NCBI GenBank assembly: GCA_947359465.1
Contig: OX375877.1
Location: forward strand, 69,976,698 to 70,040,697
DNA: 64,000 nucleotides
DNA from: Metellina segmentata
Taxonomy: Eukaryota; Arthropoda; Arachnida; Araneae; Tetragnathidae
Direction: 5' to 3'
Shown here: piece by piece, positions 8,145 through 17,879 of the stretch
Numbering within the stretch: the stretch's first letter is position 1
Layout of the letters: each line of letters begins with the position of its first letter
Notes under the pieces: generated by a model
What the model was told of the DNA's origin: nothing
Seen by the model: the letters and a program-made list of their open reading frames with translations, nothing else
The model's database searches: none
Translations under genes and position numbers: made by a program

Positions 8145-9014
8145 ATGGATAGTGCTGATGTTGAAAATTTTTCACAAAACGCTTCGAATGGTCATTTTGT
8201 GAGCGAATATACTGAGCGACCTGTCTGCATTCAATGTGAACATTGTGGACATTGGTTTACAAAAAGAGCTCTTCAAGTTCACAATCAATTGTGTTCTAAG
8301 AATGAAAATTGCAAGTGCTATGTCTGCATGGACAGTAAGAGGAAAAGCTTAAAAACAAGCCCTGAAAACAATCCTAGTGAAGAACTCTCACTCAGTCCAA
8401 ATTGTTTTAATGATCAAAACAAAAATGTTTTGAAAGATTGTTCAGATGCTCCGAATCCCAATATAGCAAATTTGAAAGGGAAGAAAAGAAAATTGAATGA
8501 TGGATTGACCAATAGTGTAGAGAATGCTGCAACTATTCAAGTGCATCAAAACGGAAAACTGTGCAGCCGTAAATTGCTTTGCACCGCGTGTAACGAACAT
8601 GTGTTGTGGGTTACATTTGGAACACACATATTGAAGCATTGCAAGACGGATGAAAACAATGCCATACAGTGTCCTGCAAAAGAATGCAAAAGAAGTTACA
8701 GATCAGAAAAAAACCTCCTTATACATTACTACCTCCACGTTGTAAATCATCCTGACAATTGCCATCAGTGCCTCTGCGGTTATCCAAATTGTATGGACCA
8801 CAACAAGAAAGAAATAACAAGCGATGAACACCAATGCTACATTTGCCTAAAGGTCTTCAGTCAACGCTTTTTGAATCCTCATATGGAATCGCACACCAAA
8901 GAGATGCACCTTTATAGTTGCTGTAAGTGCAAGCGCCCCTATCGTCGGTTACCGTTCCTCTCTCGTCATATGACCATGTGTCATGGCCTGGGACTTCAGG
9001 ATAATTCAAACTGA
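8145..9014 (+). CDS. C2H2-type zinc-finger protein, 289 aa (copy A)
   Basis: Longest and only convincing gene of the unit. Zinc-finger signatures: C31-C34-H46-C50 (C2HC), C146-C149-H161-H165, C176-x4-C181-H194-H198, C231-C234-H246-H250, and C259-C262-H275-H280. A Cys-rich stretch (C206-C216) between the third and fourth may be a degenerate finger, and C56/C58/C61 another zinc site. GKKRK (residues 112-116) is a likely nuclear localisation signal in a Ser/Asn-rich linker. Known C2H2 proteins bind DNA, RNA or protein, so a nuclear role is inferred; the target is unknown. The start has a good Kozak context (CAAAATGG). TTTTACCCTGTTGCAAG just upstream would serve as a splice acceptor, so upstream 5' UTR exons are possible. 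I saw no transposase motif in it. No other protein-coding evidence of similar strength exists in the unit. Confidence 0.85.
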   Translation: MDSADVENFSQNASNGHFVSEYTERPVCIQCEHCGHWFTKRALQVHNQLCSKNENCKCYVCMDSKRKSLKTSPENNPSEELSLSPNCFNDQNKNVLKDCSDAPNPNIANLKGKKRKLNDGLTNSVENAATIQVHQNGKLCSRKLLCTACNEHVLWVTFGTHILKHCKTDENNAIQCPAKECKRSYRSEKNLLIHYYLHVVNHPDNCHQCLCGYPNCMDHNKKEITSDEHQCYICLKVFSQRFLNPHMESHTKEMHLYSCCKCKRPYRRLPFLSRHMTMCHGLGLQDNSN

Positions 9015-10280
9015 AGCTGTGACAAGTTTGAATGTACCTGGGAGAAAACTAGTATCTACCATGTTTCCCATGAAGGATTGCTATTGGTCACAAGGATCCA
9101 GCCTTTCAATATAAAAATATTCACAGAAAACATCTCGCAGCATTGTGCCGTTTTCTATTCATAAGGACAGACATCACGTCATAAAGTAAAGATCTTAATC
9201 ATAACCTGGCCTAAAGTTATTGCTGCCATGGCAAGCATGCTACAAAATCTTCTTCAATTGCTTGTGAATTATTCATCAAAATGCAACTGTTGGTCGATAT
9301 GTTCCTAACTTTTTCTCAGTTCACAAATCCTCAGAATATTGCCAGTTTTGTAGTTTAATACGGTTGTTATTGCAAGCAGAATTATGAAAAGATCTCTCAA
9401 TCATGTTTGCATTTGATCCGACTAGCAATCAGTAATCTAGAATGTTATTACATATGGGTTGTTATGATTTCTGTCGTCAAGTGCTTGAGCTGTCATTTCT
9501 GTTAAAAAATATTCAATACTTTATTATGGTTGTGTTTGTAATGTGTATTTGAAAATATTACAGAAAAGTTATTCAACTCATTCATTTCTTTGTGTAACTC
9601 GGGATTTATATGACACGATCTTCATATTTTGATACCAACCATACAAATCTTAAATTTCAACTGTAAACAGTTTCATTTTATAACAGTAAAATTCATAATA
9701 TATCAACTGTGTTTATATATTTCATCAACTAATAACACACACATTGTTACATCATTAATCAAATTATACATTTACCAGGTTTTAAGAATATGTAGATACC
9801 AAAACAGTACTAATTTCTGTATTGATATTGGGTCATTTCACATCAGTTCAAAGTGGTCATGTCAACTGTCTCGCATGTTGATGAAATTTGGTATTCACCC
9901 TTCCCTTATGGTTCAAAGAAACCCCCACTATCTCAAACAGTTTTTATTTTATAGCATTTCCAAGTTTTGTTAAATCTGTGATGTCTCGCCCTCGAGACAC
10001 CCTCGTCAAAAAATACCATAGTGTCATTTTATTTTATTTTTTCTTTATAACCAATCATCAGATTTCTATGAAATGTTTCAGAGCTCAAATATGCTAAGAA
10101 TTTCAGGGGGAAAAAATACAACAACACTCAAGAAATTTTGTAAATGCCTAAAAAAATTTATAAATGTACTTGTAGTCTAGTTTTTTTTGGTGTTATTACC
10201 AAATTTTTTCAGCATGTGGGTATAATGGAACAAGAAATTTTGTATGTTGAAAATTATTGCAAATATATGTTTTTTCTTAA
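9015..10280. other. AT-rich region downstream of zinc-finger ORF
   Basis: No convincing gene. It would hold the 3' UTR; the first clear AATAAA is at 10423. From ~9828, TGGGTCATTTCACATCAG ... GATGAAATTTGGTATT resembles a dispersed arthropod repeat, and a diverged relative (GGGTCATTCCACACAAAATG ... TTGATGAAAATT) is at ~14066-14130. Frames at 9629-9973 and 9888-10097 look like noise. The copies in B, C and D are equivalent. Confidence 0.4.
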
Positions 10281-10708
10281 CAGAGAATGAAAAAAAAAAA
10301 TTTATTTTTTATTCCTTGGAATGAAAATTTTACGCTTTGTGAACATTGCGGAGAAAAAATGGCTACTGAGTGGCCATTTGGTACAACTTTCAATCCATAG
10401 CTGGAAAAAGAAAATTAACTGAAATAAAGTTGTTCATCATAAAAGTAACATAATATTGCCTGTTATAGGTATTTCTCCCTCCCCCCCCAAAAAAAAAAAA
10501 AAAAAAAGACGTGTTCCATCTTACAACAGGGAAAAAAAAAATGTTTGTCTGCCATCTTGAAATAATGGATGCAGAGGCCAATTAACATTCATGTTAAATA
10601 TATTGAGGTTTAATTCACAAAATGAAGCAGTTTTATAACAGATACATTCATAACAATTCAACTAAAGTAAAAGATTACCATAACAGACTGCTATGATCAA
10701 TTGATTAC

Positions 10709-10990
10709 CTTGTCAAGTTTAATGCTCCTCAGTTTCTTTGATGTAGCCTCAGTATCACCTGTAAGTTTTTCTTCCATTAATGCCACCCTCATTGGGAAAT
10801 AAGCATGTTCTGCCAGTAATTGTATGTGGGCATTGTACAATACCAAGCATATGCGGAAATGGTAATGCACAAGAATTGTCACAGCTAGGCCAGACACTGC
10901 CGTCTTCAGTAGAAAGCCATCCGACAGCTTCGGGACGTCATGAGGTTTAGACGAGCAATTTCGTGGATTTTTCCACAACCCATTTGGGCC
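10709..10990 (-). CDS. Candidate internal exon of a membrane protein (copy A)
   Basis: An open frame lies between an acceptor-like TAATAG|GG at 10990 and a strong donor-like AAG|GTAATC at 10709: 282 nt, phase 0. The product has a polar N-terminus (KNPRNCSSKPHDVPKLSDG), a hydrophobic stretch (GFLLKTAVSGLAVTILVHYH and on), and a charged C-terminus (ALMEEKLTGDTEATSKKL). I do not recognise the family. No ATG is available inside and an in-frame stop precedes it, so it can only be coding as a spliced exon. Partner exons were not identified, so it could be a duplicated fragment of a host gene. Confidence 0.4.
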
Positions 10991-11949
10991 CTATTATATT
11001 ATAGATCAGTTTTAAAAATACTTTTCTTTGGGGAGAGATTTATCACTAAAATTTTAAATGGTTATGGTGAAATTAATTTTAAAAAATTTGACAGTTTAAA
11101 TAATAATTTTTTAATTTCGAAATAAATATCTTCTTTTGTAAGGAATTATAATTAAGAAGCAGGAACATGCCTGTTATTTTCAACTAAATGAAAACAAAAT
11201 AATTTATTCAAGTACAAGAATTGAACTAACTTTCACATTCCGCATCAAAAACCATTAGAAAATCTTTTAAAAATTAATTTTAAATCAAAACATTCCCAGT
11301 TCAACATTTCTAATATATGGATTAAGGATAAAAAAAATTTTCTAATATCAGATCCACTTAGGAATTGGATGTTTTTTTTATGCGAATGATAATTTTTAAC
11401 AAATCAAATTGGTTTGATTTTTCTTTTTCACAAAACTCAATTTTATTTTCTAAATTATATGTTTACACTTTTTTTTCCCGAATTATTAAAAATATTTTTT
11501 AAGTATGAAAATTACTATTATTTCTCTTTTAGAACTTGTAAAAGTTAATGATTTTTTTTAATTTGAGTTTTTGCATTTCATAGATATGATTTTCAACCAT
11601 AATTTGTGTGAGGAAATAATCACTTTCAACAGAAACACAGGCATAATTTTATTTTAAAGGGAGCCCCAAAGATAATAAATTTTTTTTTTTTTACAAAACT
11701 CTTTTAAATTATTTTAAAAGTTGTACAACTGTGATAGGAATTTTGATACGCTTTTTTTATTGAGGTATTGCCAAGAGCCCTAATCCTCTTTTGCAGAGAT
11801 TCTCACCTCTAAATTTAAAAACCAGTTTACGTTACGGATCCCTATATATTGAATGCATGAAAAATTAAATTCAAAATTAAGAAAACTGCAAACATTTAAA
11901 TAGCTTCACTATCGGGAATCTTCAAGCAATTTAATGACTCGTTGTCAGG
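10991..11949. other. AT-rich region spanning the unit junction A/B
   Basis: No gene, RNA or recognisable element is seen. A poly-T tract at ~11681 varies in length between copies. The inferred unit boundary (11353/11354) lies in plain AT-rich sequence. Confidence 0.5.
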
Positions 11950-12540
11950 ACGCAAGTGAAACCATGTATCTTTATGGCCTCGATGGTGGACACATCTAAT
12001 CTCACTTCAAATCTAAGAGCCTGAGTTGTCTCCAAGATTCAAATGAGACAAAAATGAACCATCTTTTCAAAAAGCTAGCACATGCAGATGGAGAGTGTGA
12101 TTGGCCTATAGTTATATGGATATGTTGGATCCTTTACAGGTTTTTGAAAAGGTATAAAAAGTGTGTCCGAGCCAGGAACTGTTAATCTGGTCCTTTTAAA
12201 AGGTATCACGTCAACCCTTTTCTCTGAATTGCATTATACAATAGTTCGGATCAAGAATGGAAATGAATACCATGGGATTTTGTGTGTTGAAATGTCCCTG
12301 GATAGGTGTTAAAACAGGAAGCTAGAGGAAAAAGCATGTGCAATGGCATTTGCTATCAACAGGCTCCGATATATGTTGCCCTTTTACTTCTACGAATCAG
12401 ATTGAATATAACCCCATTGCCTTCTGAACTCTGTCCCATAACTGTTTAGGAGAAGCAGATGTTATGCTAGAAGCATATTTTTGTCAAGATTCCCTTGATC
12501 ATTTTGTGTTGCACTCTTCGAGCATTGCACTCGTTATTGC
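11950..12540 (-). pseudogene. Non-LTR retrotransposon reverse-transcriptase fossil (copy B)
   Basis: On the minus strand, PFQKPVKDPTYPYNYRPITL (~12152-12090) matches the conserved P.KPGKDP..P.NYRPI(A/T)L block of Jockey/CR1-type reverse transcriptases. It is followed by SICMC, a TAG stop, LFEKMV and LETTQAL. Upstream, ASPKQLWDRVQKAMGLYS resembles the conserved linker ahead of the RT domain. Several stops and frame changes show it is dead. No 3' tail or target-site duplication was located. Confidence 0.72.
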
Positions 12541-12779
12541 ATAAATACGAGCATTTTAGGCACTGAATATCACTCTTTGCTTCAGCGATGTGATGTACGT
12601 CATGCTCATGTTGTCTCAAATTGAAATCTTTGTCATAAGTGTTGTTATAATATGAACACTTATGTTTACTAATTTTATTTTTTTAAACCTGATCTGGATA
12701 ACTCAAGTCTCAAGTATATCTTGAGAGATGCGCGATTCATATACACAATGACATACAGAACATGGAAACATTTCGTAAA

Positions 12780-13081
12780 CAATATACAAATGATAAAGAT
12801 CAAGCACTTAAAATTAATTCAAAAGTTTTACAGAATTATACTAGATATTAGAATCAATTAAATTTTAGAAATACTAATTTTGAACATAAATGAAAACAAA
12901 CAAGAAATGAAAGCAACATAACAGTTACTCAAATGCCAAGAAAGAACCCAATATGCAAATGAAAAAGCACTTGAAACTAACTGAAAAGTTTTACAGAATT
13001 TTCTAGATTTTCAATCAATAAAATTTTTGAAGCGCTAATTTTTAACATTTATGAAAATAAACAAGAAATGAAAGAAACAGG
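12780..13081. repeat. Imperfect ~169 bp direct duplication
   Basis: CAATATACAAATG... and CAATATGCAAATG... start two diverged units sharing GTTTTACAGAATT, TAATTTTNAACAT, AAACAAGAAATGAAAG. An inverted repeat, ATCACTTAAG (13089) / CTTAAGTGAT (13131), follows at once. A second old duplication lies at ~13246 and ~13513 (AAATCCAAT.TCTTAA..GATGGAATT). Copies are at 30236-30537 and 47703-48004. Confidence 0.6.
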
Positions 13082-13669
13082 TAATACTATCACTTAAGAG
13101 AAGTAATCCAGAAAATAAAGAAATGTAATACTTAAGTGATTTTCCAAAGTAACAGCAAATTGCTGTTGTAGAAAAGAAAGATAACATACCATGTGTACTT
13201 TACTGATAATCCAGCCTGTCTATTCGGAAAATTGCTTCAAGAAAATTTCAAATCCAATTTCTTAATCGATGGAATTTTTCAGCGTTCCATGCAGAACATG
13301 TAATTTCAAGATAGTAGATAAAAATTGGGAATCGGTAGCCATTTATTCAGGTCGGACACTTTGAAGAAAAAGAAAAACATTTTGAGCAAGCATCATATTT
13401 GTAGAATTATTTTAAATGTCACAAATAAAACTTGGAAAATTAAAAAAAAAAAAAAACTTTTAACTTTTTTTTTTTTTTTTTAATAAAAGGCAAACCCCAC
13501 GTGTTTTGTAAAGAAATCCAATATCTTAAACAATGGAATTCTTCAACGCTTCATTCATCATGTGCATTTTTAAAATTTATAAAATTAGAAAAAGCAAAAT
13601 CAAGACAAGAAACATAACACTGAGAACCATGAATATCCATACAATGCGACACTGCTACTTAAGAATAAG

Positions 13670-13935
13670 ATGAATACTCAGGTGTTCAAATAGGCAGGGG
13701 CATATTTTTGGAATCAGAACACCCAGGAAGAGTAATCTTGTATTCGAATACCTAGTACGAGTGCAGAGAACGTCCTGTATTCAGATGAATACTTCCGGTA
13801 TTTGGATACCTAGGATGCATACAACAACTAACCAAGAACTTCTGGTTACTACTTGAACACTTTGGAAAAGTATCGAGTACAACGGTTACTTTGAAGTATC
13901 GAATATATGACTAATTTTGTATTTGAATACTCCCA
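13670..13935. mobile_element. hAT-like remnant with repeated GTATTCGAATACC words
   Basis: GAATACTC, GTATTCGAATACC, GTATTCAGATGAATAC, GTATTTGGATACC and AGTATCGAATAT recur within 260 bp. This texture is typical of terminal regions of arthropod hAT elements. Ends are not definable. Similar words occur in the right flank at 63893. Copies are at 31134-31399 and 48600-48865. Confidence 0.4.
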
Positions 13936-14149
13936 TAACTATAAAATACTGTTTTTCAAATTTACTTCTTAAATATGTCAATTTAAAATATTTTTTGATA
14001 CAATAAATTACGTTTGTGTACATAGGAAAGAAAAAAATAACCGTTTCTCTTATGCAAAGTAATAGGGTCATTCCACACAAAATGAGCAAATCGGCTGTGG
14101 CCGACACATAACGATTTTGATGAAAATTAATTTTTAAATAGATCACATA

Positions 14150-15090
14150 TAGTAAGGAGGAACTGATAAATATTACATGTCCAAAATGTATATTTTATTT
14201 TTATTGAATTTTTAAAGTACAAGGTCACACAAATGTAGATTTTTTTTAGCACATACAGTAGCCTGTTTGAGACCATATATATCAACAAGTTACTAATACA
14301 AATAATTTTTTTTTAATGTTGTTACATTCTTCAATAAAAGGTACTGTAGGAAATGTCAGAAAATTTTTTTTAAAAATCAATGCTCATTCTCAGGAATCAG
14401 CGAAAATAGATTTTGCCCGCTGGATACAAATTGCTCTAGTACCTCTAAAAATTAGGTAAGACAATATCAAAAATTATTCTTAACAAAGCACTTCTATCTA
14501 AAAGTTCGATATAATTTAGTGATAGTGTTTCTATTCCTTAGTAAAGAAAAAAAATGATGAAAAAGAAAAATAATTGAAAACAGCGATTTCTATTTTTTAA
14601 ATTCAAATTTTAATGCGAAGGACAACTGTGAAAACTTTATATTTATCACAATCACCAGCAAAAGAAGTATATAATCTTTAAAAAATTCGACAGCACAATA
14701 AAATCATGTTTCAATTACAGAAGACGCAAAATTTAACATGGGAGTTTTACCATAGTGAATTTGAAAAGGTAATTAGTTAAAAGTCATAACATCTATGTTA
14801 TTAAGATGAAATTTTTAAGCTTGTTTTGACACTGATTTTTTCTGCTTTTATAAAATAGTTATTGGAGTTCTTGAAACTATTGAATCTATAAACACCCAGC
14901 ACAATAGAGGAAATGCTCATTTAATTAGTATAATACAATCATCATTAAAATCTTTTGAAAAAAATATGAATGAGGAATAGAAAGTAAAAATTGAATTTAT
15001 ATGTGAACAGTTGCCACTTCTGAATTTAAATCCAGACTAGTACAGGTATTCAACAACTATGCTGGTATTTTGCACAATGTTTTACCTTCT
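14150..15090. other. AT-rich region without recognisable features
   Basis: No open frame, repeat or RNA is supported. Several sites here separate copy B from copies C and D (for example ACTGTAGG versus ACTGTTGG and a rearranged patch at ~14365). Confidence 0.5.
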
Positions 15091-15091
15091 A

Positions 15092-15190
15092 CAGGGTTCC
15101 CACTCTTTTTTCCCAACTAAATTTAAGGAATTTCTAGGAAACCGTATTGTACAATTTAATACCTGACTTTCAACCCTGTGGGGATACTCT
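15092..15190. mobile_element. hAT-like MITE fragment (CAGGGTTCCCACTC end)
   Basis: CAGGGTTCCCACTCTTTTTTCC begins the fragment, then AAATTTAAGGAATTTCTAGG and CAACCCTGTGGGGATACTC. It is the same family as the piece at 1875-1954. Copies are at 32557-32655 and 50023-50121. The family assignment is from memory. Confidence 0.5.
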
Positions 15191-15405
15191 TACAGATTAG
15201 TTATAATCTTATAACACAGTACTATGGAAAAAGTTTAATATTCAAGTCGATTTTATAAAAAGTACAAGCAAATAATGCCACAAAAAATGAGAGTTTTAGA
15301 AAATAAGCGCATTCTGATTTTTTCAAAATTCAGAAGTTAATATATGGGCATTTATGTGTACACATGTTGACACCAAGCCAGAAGATCGCAACCAAATGGA
15401 CTTGG

Positions 15406-15731
15406 TAATCTAATCTTTGTTAACGTCGTACTAGAGCAACACAACGGGCTATTGACGTCGGTCCGGGATCAGTCCCTTAAGAGAAAGATCCGAGGACAAC
15501 ATCTCGTAATTTTGAACCACGGTCAGGTGACGAAGCAACACCTGAGCTGGCACCCCACTCTCCAAACTTCCACTCCAACCCAACGTGAGGACTTTCGGCC
15601 ACAACAGATTTAAGGTGCACCAGCCGCCTCTACACCATACGTTTACAAATATCCATGCACGGACCCGGATTCGAACCGGGAACCTTCCGATCTAGAGGCT
15701 AACACCTTAACCACTATACCGGTTGATCGGC
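15406..15731 (-). mobile_element. tRNA-derived SINE with perfect 15 bp TSD (copy B)
   Basis: On the minus strand the head reads as a tRNA: TATAGTGGTTA (A box), GGTTCGAATCC (B box), T-arm stem CCCGG/CCGGG. A ~250 bp body follows and a GATTA-type tail ends at 15406. The element is bracketed by ACCAAATGGACTTGG at 15391-15405 and 15732-15746, a perfect target-site duplication. The body (ACCTGAGCTGGCACC, GGACTGATCCCGGACCG) resembles SINEs I associate with spiders. The insertion interrupts the minus-strand ORF at 15733-15933. The tRNA acceptor stem is imperfect, so it is not a functional tRNA gene. Confidence 0.9.
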
Positions 15732-15732
15732 A

Positions 15733-15933
15733 CCAAATGGACTTGGAGTCGCCAGTCTCCCAGATGCGAGTTTGATTTAGTTTTCTTTTCATATTCTTTT
15801 GTGTTTGCTTTTTAATGGTCTTTGGGGGAGTGTATGAGCAATTTTCTAGCATATTGCTGCTCATACGTAGGAAACACCACTTTGAGTTGTCTGGGTCTGG
15901 CTCCTCCCTGATGACGAAGTTATCCAACAACAT
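15733..15933 (-). pseudogene. SINE-interrupted ORF of unknown identity (copy B)
   Basis: An ATG-started frame begins MLLDNFVIREEPDPD and runs through a charged segment (TPPKTIKKQTQKNMKRK) to the SINE insertion point at KSIW. The 96-aa frame that continues to 15643 does so only by reading the SINE (its SRSEGSRFESGS is the tRNA B-box region). Without the SINE the frame would continue a further ~25 codons. No family is recognised. Copies are at 33198-33398 and 50664-50864. Confidence 0.35.
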
Positions 15934-16129
15934 TTACATTTTCGAAAATTTCCTAATTTTTATTGTTTGAAGTATCTTTTTGATCTTGAAATTACATTGC
16001 TTACCTTGTCATGTCTGCAGATTCAGCGCACTTTTGAAATTTACATTACTCATTCCAGTAATTATTTTCTAGATACTTTCATTAATTCATAATAAAAAAT
16101 GAATAAAAATAAGAAGTAAATTCATTTAT

Positions 16130-16450
16130 TGGCACGTTAGAGGTTTCGATAAAATAAAAATTAATGGCAATCTATTTATTTACAAAAAGGATGGAAAAGG
16201 ATTGCAAGTTGCAAACGTCAGTCAAATTTGACTGGATCGGAGACCGAAAAAGTGCACTGAAACGGATCATACTATGATTAATAAAAAAAATTATGATAAG
16301 GTTAATAAAAATAAAATGAAATTTTATTTAATGGATTCATAGAGTATTTTAATAAAACATAATTAGTTTTAAAATAATCATCTAAGCTGACGATGGAAAC
16401 GGATTGCGCATGGCATAACCAAAGCAAGGTAAAATTAAAGCCCAATCGGC
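16130..16450. repeat. Old ~200 bp duplication
   Basis: AATAAAAATAAGAAGTAAATTCATTTA ... GGATGGAAAAGGATTGCAAG and AATAAAAATAAAATGAAATTTTATTTA ... ACGATGGAAACGGATTGCGCATG are diverged neighbours about 200 bp apart. The minus-strand 67-aa frame at 16302-16505 is not supported as a gene. Confidence 0.4.
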
Positions 16451-16534
16451 CATTGAGTATGTCACTCGGATGCATATAACCAACCTTTACTCGAGTAGAA
16501 GACATGGGAAAATTTTAAACCCGCTGATTTCTCA

Positions 16535-16550
16535 ACGTCATCTATGACGT
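16535..16550. promoter_or_regulatory. Paired inverted CRE-like half sites
   Basis: ACGTCATCTATGACGT holds two TGACGT half sites in inverted orientation around four bases, in a locally GC-richer patch with ACGTTTACGTG nearby. It may be a bZIP-type site; function is unproven. Copies are at 34000 and 51465, unchanged. Confidence 0.3.
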
Positions 16551-16670
16551 CGCTCTAATGCACATGCGTGAGAAGAATCAATATTTACGTTTACGTGTGC
16601 CGAGTCTCGTGGTAGTGCTTCCATGCTCTAAGTAAAAATTCTTTCTCTCAGTTTTTTCCCCGTGTTTAAC

Positions 16671-17025
16671 AGTGCAAATACGAAACATGAGAAAAAAGAC
16701 TTGAGAAGATGTCAAATTCTTTTAAGTTGTTTGCTAAGGATTCAATAAAAAAATTACGTTATTCGTTAATACTTTTCTGACCACCAACGCGAAAACTTTC
16801 GTTTCTAAATAACTTGAGCCTAGGTGATTCAATACAAATACATTACATGAGAACGAAGACTAGAGAACTAGTCCAATTCTTTTCAGTTGTTTGCTAAAGA
16901 TTCTGTTTAAAAAAATTATGTTATTCGTTATCAGTTTCTGACAATCAACGCTAAAGTTTTCGTTTCTAAATCTCTGAGTAAATTGAGCCCATGTAATTCA
17001 GTGCAAATACAAAACTTGGAAACTT
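16671..17025. repeat. ~165 bp minisatellite, 2.2 units (copy B)
   Basis: Units start near 16671 (AGTGCAAATAC), 16831 (AATACAAATAC) and 17000 (AGTGCAAATAC). They share CATGAGAA, CAATTCTTTTNAGTTGTTTGCTAA, ATTCGTTA and TTTTCGTTTCTAAAT. The third is truncated. Copies are at 34136-34490 and 51601-51955. Confidence 0.75.
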
Positions 17026-17364
17026 GCCCAAATAATATCACAAAATTGAAACTCTCGTTCATACATAATTAAAAATGAACATGGAAAAATATTCAAACGA
17101 AAGAGAAAACACATTAGAAATTAACACAGTGAAATGTAATTATAATTCTGTACCTCAGGGGTAAATTATCGTAACTGACATTTGTAATATTTTACAGTAT
17201 AAAGATTAAAAGTTTTTTCCAAGGGCTTTTTTTGTACATTAAGTAACATGCAATTCGTGACTTTCATGACTGGTAGTGTTCAAAGTTACAAGTTTTTAAA
17301 ATGAATCAAACATCGAAAATATTTAATTTTGAACATAAATTAGCAAACAAGTCGTTTTAAGTTT

Positions 17365-17570
17365 ATTGTGAAAAGATTCACAAAACATGCTTGGTTTAGT
17401 GAAGGCATGGGGAAAATTAAAAAGAGTCATTCTTACTTTATGTTTGGAGACTACTCAATCCTGGGATGCTCTTGACAAAACAGTGATCTTACCTCCAGGG
17501 TTCTTACTACTGGAAGTTAGAGGGCTATATATTGTTAAAAACCATGGTGTTTAGTGAAAAAAGGGGACTT
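17365..17570. repeat. ~207 bp direct repeat, first member in unit (copy B)
   Basis: Partner of 3561-3768 and 21022-21229. Further copies of this member are 34830-35035 and 52297-52502; the window's first 109 bases are its truncated copy A. The repeat predates amplification, because every unit has both members with the same differences. Confidence 0.85.
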
Positions 17571-17879
17571 TACTTGCGTCAATTCACGGCTATGTGTGCA
17601 CAGTTGGGCTTCGGTACCACACGTTGAAAAATTGGATGTGTGTACCGGGCCTTAGACTACGCCGGTACGGCAGTTGTACCATGATCGCGCAAAGGAAGAA
17701 TTTAGACAACGGCCAGTACATCAGTTGTACCTTAAAAGTTATAAGAATCGCGTCAAAATATAATTTAGACTACGATCGTTATAGTAGTAGTGCATTGAAA
17801 GTTATAAGAATCGCGCCAAGGAAGAATCGCGCTTGTTATATCGATAGTCGTAGTCAAAAGGTTAAATTTTCATTTCGAA

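Larger units (their letters stand above)
1..11353. repeat. Tandem array copy A (partial, 3' 11.35 kb of unit)
   Basis: Base 1 matches 17462, 34927 and 52394, so the window opens inside a unit. Everything from here to 11353 recurs three more times in the same order and orientation. The phase is set by the right edge of the array, where similarity stops at the equivalent of 11353. The copy includes one intact zinc-finger ORF. How far the array extends to the left cannot be seen. Confidence 0.95.

Noticed and set aside
15657..15731. A functional tRNA gene on the minus strand
   Set aside because: It has good A- and B-box sequences and a T arm, but the acceptor stem is mismatched and its 5' end is the target-site junction. 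It is the head of a SINE.
3561..17570. The 207 bp direct repeats as LTRs of a retrotransposon
   Set aside because: No TG...CA ends, primer-binding site or gag/pol content between them in either spacing (3.66 or 13.8 kb).
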